Source: Smittium mucronatum (lineage: Eukaryota; Kickxellomycota; Harpellomycetes; Harpellales; Legeriomycetaceae). Taken from it: DNA of 15,168 nt. Within the stretch, counting starts at the first letter, position 1; every line of letters begins with the position of its first letter. The stretch lies in assembly GCA_001953115.1 (NCBI GenBank), contig LSSL01000489.1, positions 1-15,168 on the forward strand, read 5' to 3'. The translations under genes and the position numbers were made by a program. Under the pieces are notes generated by a model, which made no database searches, was not told where the DNA came from, and saw only the letters and a list, made by a program, of their open reading frames with translations. Shown in pieces: positions 9,081-15,168 of this stretch.

Positions 9081-12000
9081 TAAAGAAAATGAAAAGTATT
9101 TTTAATGTTTTTTTTACAATTTATTTTAATATATTTATTGTATATTCATTCAAAAAGAAGTGGTAAGTATTATTTTATAACAATAAAAAACTTACAAATC
9201 TAGTAAAAAAAATTAATAATTCTTGAAAAATTTAATTGGCAACACTAAGGACAATGATTCTTGGGGGAGGGGGTGTAAATTTGAATTCAAACCGCTATAT
9301 AATTTCTCTATTAAAAATTTTTTAACAAAATAACTGAAAAATAAATAAATTATTATATGTAGATGGAGTTCAAAATTGTCTATTTTTTTTTGGAACTTGA
9401 AATGATCAAGCCTCGAAAGTGACAGGGACATTTTTCAAAGATTTAAATATCATTGAAAATATTTTTACAAACACTGGAACTTTTTTTTAAAAATTCGTTT
9501 CATTATAATATAAAACCGATTTAGCCTAAATTATAAAATTATAAAATAATACTGTTATATTTTTTATATAATAATATTTATAAAAATTTTAATTACATCC
9601 TCTGAAAATCAAAAATTAATAATAACCGAAAAAATTCAAAATAATGTTTAAAAAGCAAAAAAAAAATGTTATATAAATTAATCTTATCTCATGATAAAAT
9701 AATATAACAAACTAAAAAATTTATTAAATTAATTTTAAACCGAAACTTTGATTTTTTTGATGGGGGTTTTCAATACTACTATTTGAATTTTGTTCAAACC
9801 CAACATAAAAGAAAATATAACAACATAGTGTTATATATATTATCATTTTAAAATATCAAATACTTTATATTACAAGATTGATATCGAATTTTTTTGTTTT
9901 AATGCTAGTAAAACAGGAAAAATGTGACCTTTTGAGACTATTTTTGATGTAAATTTTCTTTCAGTTTTTTCATCTATGGATGAAGTAAATATAGTACAAT
10001 TATGAAAACGCGATATTGTTATAATATCTTCAAAAGATGTAGAGTTAATTGAAAATTAAATTTAATCAATCCATAAATCTTTAAAAAATTTTATCTAATT
10101 CTAAAAATTCCCGAAAAAAAAAATTAAATCAATTGAAACTCGAAATTCTCATATTTTAATTATTTTAAATTATAAATTCATAAAAAATTGAATTTTTTTG
10201 ATATCCATTTAAAAATATCAATATTTTTAGTTTATTTAATGGATATTTTATATTATGAGAGAAAAAATACAACAAAAAAAAATATATATGACCTTTTATT
10301 TTTTCCTAACAAAGATTCTTAACATAATTAATATGATTTATATTCAAAAAAAAATAATAAAATGATATTCATATTGGGTGTCGTAACCAATAATTTTTTT
10401 TTATAGAAATATGTGGGCTAAATATATCAAGTGATGTAGATTATTTGATTAGCTTTTCTCCTGGATTATTTGAAATTGCTGATATTTATACCCTATAAAA
10501 TTAACTTTCATATATTTGATGTTTTTCGAGCCAGGTATTATTTGGGCGAGAGTTTCATAAATAGGAAAGTCAAAGATAAAAAATTGAAACCCGAACTTAC
10601 CCATTAATTATAAATTTTAAAAAAAAATTTGAGCTTCTCTCTTCTGATTGAAAAAAAAAAAACTTTTACACTTTTGCTCTAACTTTACTTCTTTTAGCTG
10701 CATATTTTTTTTTTCTTAAGGAGTCCTTTTTTTATTAAGATATTTTTTGGTCAATTTTTAAATTAAACTATATGATTTTAATTATTAATAAGTTTAAATT
10801 TGGTTTTTATATACATAATCCTTAGCGCCTACGTTTCAAATATTTCAATGAAGTAAAGTTACCAATTTTCAGACAATAATTAGGCTAAATTTTTAAAAAT
10901 ATCAATTATAATTCGTAAAATTTCAATTTGATTTTAAAGAGAAAAATCGTAGCTCTTTTATCCAATAGAATTATGTTCTCTTATGCTTCGTGATTCAATT
11001 TCGAGCCAGAACAAAAGAAAATCTTTTAATTCACTCAAAATACATCATACTCAAGAAATTTGATCTGTTCAAAAAAATAAATTCAAGATGAACTTTTCAC
11101 TCGGAATCTATTCTTTTATAAATATCGAATTTATTTATGATAAATACTTAGATACCTTGAAAATTATGACGGGAGAAAATGCGCTATTGAATTTAATATT
11201 TTCCAATTTAAAAATAGTAAATAAAGCGAATATATATAATAATTGACAAATTTTGTTTAAATATTTTATATTTCAGTATGAAAATATAAATAATATTTGG
11301 ATTATCTTTTGAAATGGTTTTCTGAATACGATAAATTGCATAAAAAATTTCAAAAATTAATTTTTGGATCTTTATTCTTCAAATTTCAAAAAACCAAAAA
11401 GAATTGGAAGTATAGTTTCTCAAAGTTTATTTAGTAAAAAGATTTATCTGGATTCAAATTTCTATTGGATTTTTTTATTGAAAAATCGAATTTCCGGTTT
11501 AAAAAAATTATGAAATTATGGATAATTGATAATTTCAGGAAAATCTTACAATTTCATCAAAGAATAAAAAAATTGGACCCTTTCACTATTCATGCCAATA
11601 GATTGAGTTGATATATTTTGATTTTAGGAAGATTTAATTACAATATATATTATTAATTATAGATATCGATTGATAATACATTTATCTAAACCAAAAATTA
11701 ATTTAATTTTTAAGATCTAGAATCCTAGTGAATCTGAGTAGATCTCTTTTATGTTATTTAAACTTATAAAAAAAGATTTTTCATCATATGTTTAATTTTT
11801 ATTATAGTATAAATAAATTTTCAATAAAAAAACTTAATATAAGTTTGATAACTTTAAAATATTTGGAAAATTATCAAAATTTTGAATAAGTAATATACCA
11901 TCAAGCTTTTCTTAAGTATTTAAAATTTATTCAGCTTTTATTTGAAGCAAATTTTTAATAAAATCCGAATAACCCTGAAAATAGTCCTAAATTTATGAAA

Positions 12001-15000
12001 AATATCACAGCCCAGAATTATACGCAAAAAAAAAAAAATTATTAAAAATTTTTTAACTTATTTCATTTTTTGAATTTTTTTTGTTTTTAAAAAAAAAATC
12101 AAAATTCTATTATGAAAATTTTATCGAGGCTAAAATATCATACTAATTTTTTATATATTATTATTATTTATCACTCTAATAAGAATTGGAAAAATGAAAA
12201 TCGCAAAAAAGGCGCTGATAAAATAATTAGTCGCTTCATTAGCTCCAATCAATTTTAGTAAGGAGTTTATCATAATTTCAGTACCTAATAGAGTTTTCAG
12301 GAAAAATTTTCCAATTCCAATTGGACTAACTAAAATTTTTTATAATAAAAAACCTGCCTAATTTGGAACCCGAAGCTGTTTTATTTAATAAAAAATGTAA
12401 TAGCTATTATCTAAATCCGAAAAAGTTAAAAAGTTAAAAAATATTATTCTATGTGGTTTGGGCTTTTTTTAATTTTTTACAATGGATTTAACTTTCGTGA
12501 ATTAAATGGTAATTTTTGGTTAAAATAGAAATGATAGTATTATTTTATAATTTATAATCTATTATTTATTTTTTAACACTTTCGTTTAATTGATCCTGCC
12601 CATAACCTTATCACCGTTATTAGCGATTAAAATAGAACTAAATTTTATAACTACCCAAAATATACCATTCTCAATATTATAATGAAAATATTATAAAATA
12701 TTAATTTTTTCACTAATGACCCTGGAAATATTTAGAAAATATTTAAAAACCTCAGCTAGAAAAAAATTGGCTATATTTCGCTATTAAATTTTGAAAATGC
12801 TTCTCATTTTTGGTAAATATTAATTAATCATAGAAATATTTGCCTGATATTTGCTTGGTATTTATATTAGCTTATCATTTTGATTCCCTTTTTTTATATG
12901 CTTAATATTTCAAATCAATCCAAGGATATTTAATTTTAAAATTTTCGATGTTGATTTTTTCGATAAACCAAAAAAATTTCTTTTTAAAATAATTAATCTA
13001 TTCTTGAAAAGAAATGTTTTTAGAAATATTTTATTGCAAAAATAATGGGGTAATGTCTTTAGATGATAAATAATTTCACCATGAGAAAAATATATTGGAT
13101 ATGAATTAAGAAATGTATGTATCATGAAAATAATGCGACACTTTGCAGTCCTATAAGATTATTAAATTAAAATTAAAACTTCAAAAATTAAAATTTCGAT
13201 GAAAAGATACCATAAAAACTCAGAAGAAAAGTAATAATAAATCAATTTTACCGCTAGAAGAAATAATGAATAGCAATAATAGAAAATTTGAATATCATGT
13301 ACTTGATTTAATTTCTTGGTGATCTTCTATATTCAGAATTATAAGCGTAATTTGGGCGGATAATTTTACTAAATTTCTCTCGAGTATCCTATAACTATGG
13401 AAAATTAAAATTATATATAAGAATTCGAGAAAATATATAAAAATTTTAATTTTAGATTCTTGAAATATTAGATGTTAAAATAATGCCTAAAAATTTTTGA
13501 CATAAAAAAAGATAGGAACTTCTTTATAAATATGAGTTTTGGTTTATTTATTGTGGGTTTAAAGTACTCCCTAAAATAATTTTTAATTTATTTAATGTCT
13601 ATAGAATTATTTTGGGTTTCACATTTTCACACTTTTTTTTATTACCGAAAAAAATTGGTGGTGATTTAGAAAATCCGCACAAGAAAAATAATAGAGCACA
13701 GTTTATCTAAAGCTAAAAATATAAATTTAGAAAATAAAATTAACAGCGATTTCAAAATTTCAATGGGATATACGTGCAGGTTTAGTTACAGATGCTATCT
13801 GTAAATAAAATTCCGTGGTAAAAAAACCCCGCGAAAATTAATTTTCTAACAAATAAGATTAATAAGGTTTTTTTTTATTTAAGGATATATTATTTATAGA
13901 AAAACTCATGATCCAAGATTAGAAGAGGTTATTTTTATATAAATGGCAGATCTGTAAAAAAAAAAAAAAGAGCCATTTTTTGAAAATAATGCATTTGTTG
14001 AAGTATAAAATTTGATTAATAATTTTTAAAATGACTTGAGCTCGTTTCCTGAAAAATATTTGGCACTGGGCGAATGCTTAAAGTATTTTTTTTTGGGACC
14101 CCTATTATAGTTAGATTTAGTGAAAAAAATCCCAGGCATCAAAAAAATATTATGTAATCAGTACATTAATCAAAAAAAGTGAGGTAATAAAACGGATAGA
14201 ATCGCGGTTGCATTGTACTAGAAGTAATACAATTTATTTTAAACCCACCATACTTCTGCTTTAGCCTAATGAATTCATTTATGTTGGGATGGGTTTATTT
14301 AGCGATATAATGAGTTATTTGAGCATATGAAATAGGATAAGGGGGTCCAAGATATTATTGTATAGAAATTAGAGAAAACATTTTTTGTATAAAATAAATT
14401 ATTATAACCCAAAAAACCATGACATTGAATATTTGTACATGTGAGGTTATTTTTACCATCTATAATTTAAAATTATGCATTTTATCAATTTGAAATTTTT
14501 AAAAAGAAAAGTTCTATCCTTTTGGTATTCATTCCACTTTTTCAGGCTTAAAAACTGTATAATATGATATAGCTAAACCACTATTATACCATATTTTGGT
14601 GAAATTTTATTTTCAACTGATTTCAATTTTATAACATAATAATAATGATGTCTAATATAATTTTTTTGCTGATAAAAAAGATAAAAAAAATGAACCCAGA
14701 GCTAATTAAAAAATTTTCTGACACATATACATATAAAATTTTTTTTTTCAAGAATACAAGATCCATAAAATGAAATTAATTTTCAACTTATGATCATAAG
14801 TAAATATCATTTAAATTTTAATAAACTAAATTAGCACTTTTTTTTTAACGCTAAGTCTATTTTGTTGATTAAAATAATTATAATGAAATAAATTCTAGAT
14901 TTTCCGATACTATCCTATTTAATCATTTAATAGATATAATATAATTATTTTTTAATATATTTTTTCCAGCATTTTCTAGAATAAATACAACATTTTTATA

Positions 15001-15168
15001 AGATAATTTCATTTAAAAATATGTTGAAATTTTTACAGAAAATAATTGTAAATTAACTAAAATTAATTAAAATTATTTTACTAAGAAAACTAAAAATCAT
15101 ATTGATTCATTAATAGTTATGAAAATTAAATTATTTGGGGAGGGAGGGGGGTCACAGAAGCCTTTATT
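9081..15168. other. AT-rich gene-poor spacer
   Basis: I recognise no gene, RNA gene or mobile element in these 6 kb. Some lines fall to about 8% GC (9541-9600). Open frames are short, Phe/Ile/Lys/Asn-rich and without domain signatures, as expected from composition. Homopolymers include thirteen A at 12026-12038 and fourteen A at 13956-13969. Purine-rich G tracts lie at 9263-9273 and 15137-15151. Confidence 0.6.
15137..15151 (+). repeat. G-rich tract near the window edge
   Basis: GGGGAGGGAGGGGGG stands out in DNA of roughly 20% GC. A similar GGGGGAGGGGG lies at 9263-9273, just beyond the hAT element. This could be the edge of another repeat that continues past the window, or an isolated tract. 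Confidence 0.6.

Noticed and set aside
9213..9431. Minus-strand 72-codon frame
   Set aside because: Composition is low-complexity and no domain is seen; it could be a repeat fragment but there is no support.
10391..10497. Short plus-strand frame reading ICGLNISSDVDYLISF
   Set aside because: It looks protein-like but is only about 35 codons, and many such stretches are expected by chance in 6 kb.
12910..13125. Minus-strand 71-codon frame
   Set aside because: Phe, Ile, Leu and Lys-rich as expected from AT-rich DNA, with no motif.
1..15168. tRNA or rRNA genes, CRISPR arrays
   Set aside because: No tRNA B-box with matching cloverleaf arms, no rRNA-like conserved stretches, and no regularly spaced direct repeats were seen by eye.

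Overview
The window is eukaryotic nuclear DNA from an AT-rich genome. The only intact gene is split by six short GT-AG introns, and the only other recognisable coding sequence belongs to a decayed DNA transposon. The organism cannot be named from this sequence. Short introns (four of the six are 72-74 nt, and all six end in TAG), a fungal-looking PX-BAR protein with a long Ser/Asn-rich tail, and very AT-rich spacers would suit an early-diverging fungus, but another small AT-rich eukaryote is possible.

Layout. 1-1330: upstream DNA with locally higher GC (about 42-45% at 541-660) and some protein-like but unproven reading frames. 1331-3879 (+): a seven-exon gene for a PX-BAR sorting nexin-like protein of about 686 residues. 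3880-6132: AT-rich spacer without a recognisable gene. 6133-9080: a complete hAT-superfamily transposon (6141-9072) bounded by a perfect 8-bp target-site duplication and imperfect terminal inverted repeats. On its minus strand it carries a transposase pseudogene (6381-8169) of the ZBED5/SCAND3-like lineage, with many stops and at least three frameshifts. 9081-15168: about 6 kb of extremely AT-rich DNA in which I recognise nothing beyond homopolymer and G-rich tracts.

The sorting nexin would bind phosphoinositide-rich endosomal membranes and form or sense tubules in cargo recycling or autophagy. The transposon is unrelated: it inserted in the spacer about 2.25 kb downstream, in antisense orientation. 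I found no convincing new multi-gene system. The points most worth a second look are the animal-type hAT element (possible horizontal transfer, pending identification of the organism), the unusual PX domain and long tail of the sorting nexin, and the coding-like island upstream of it.
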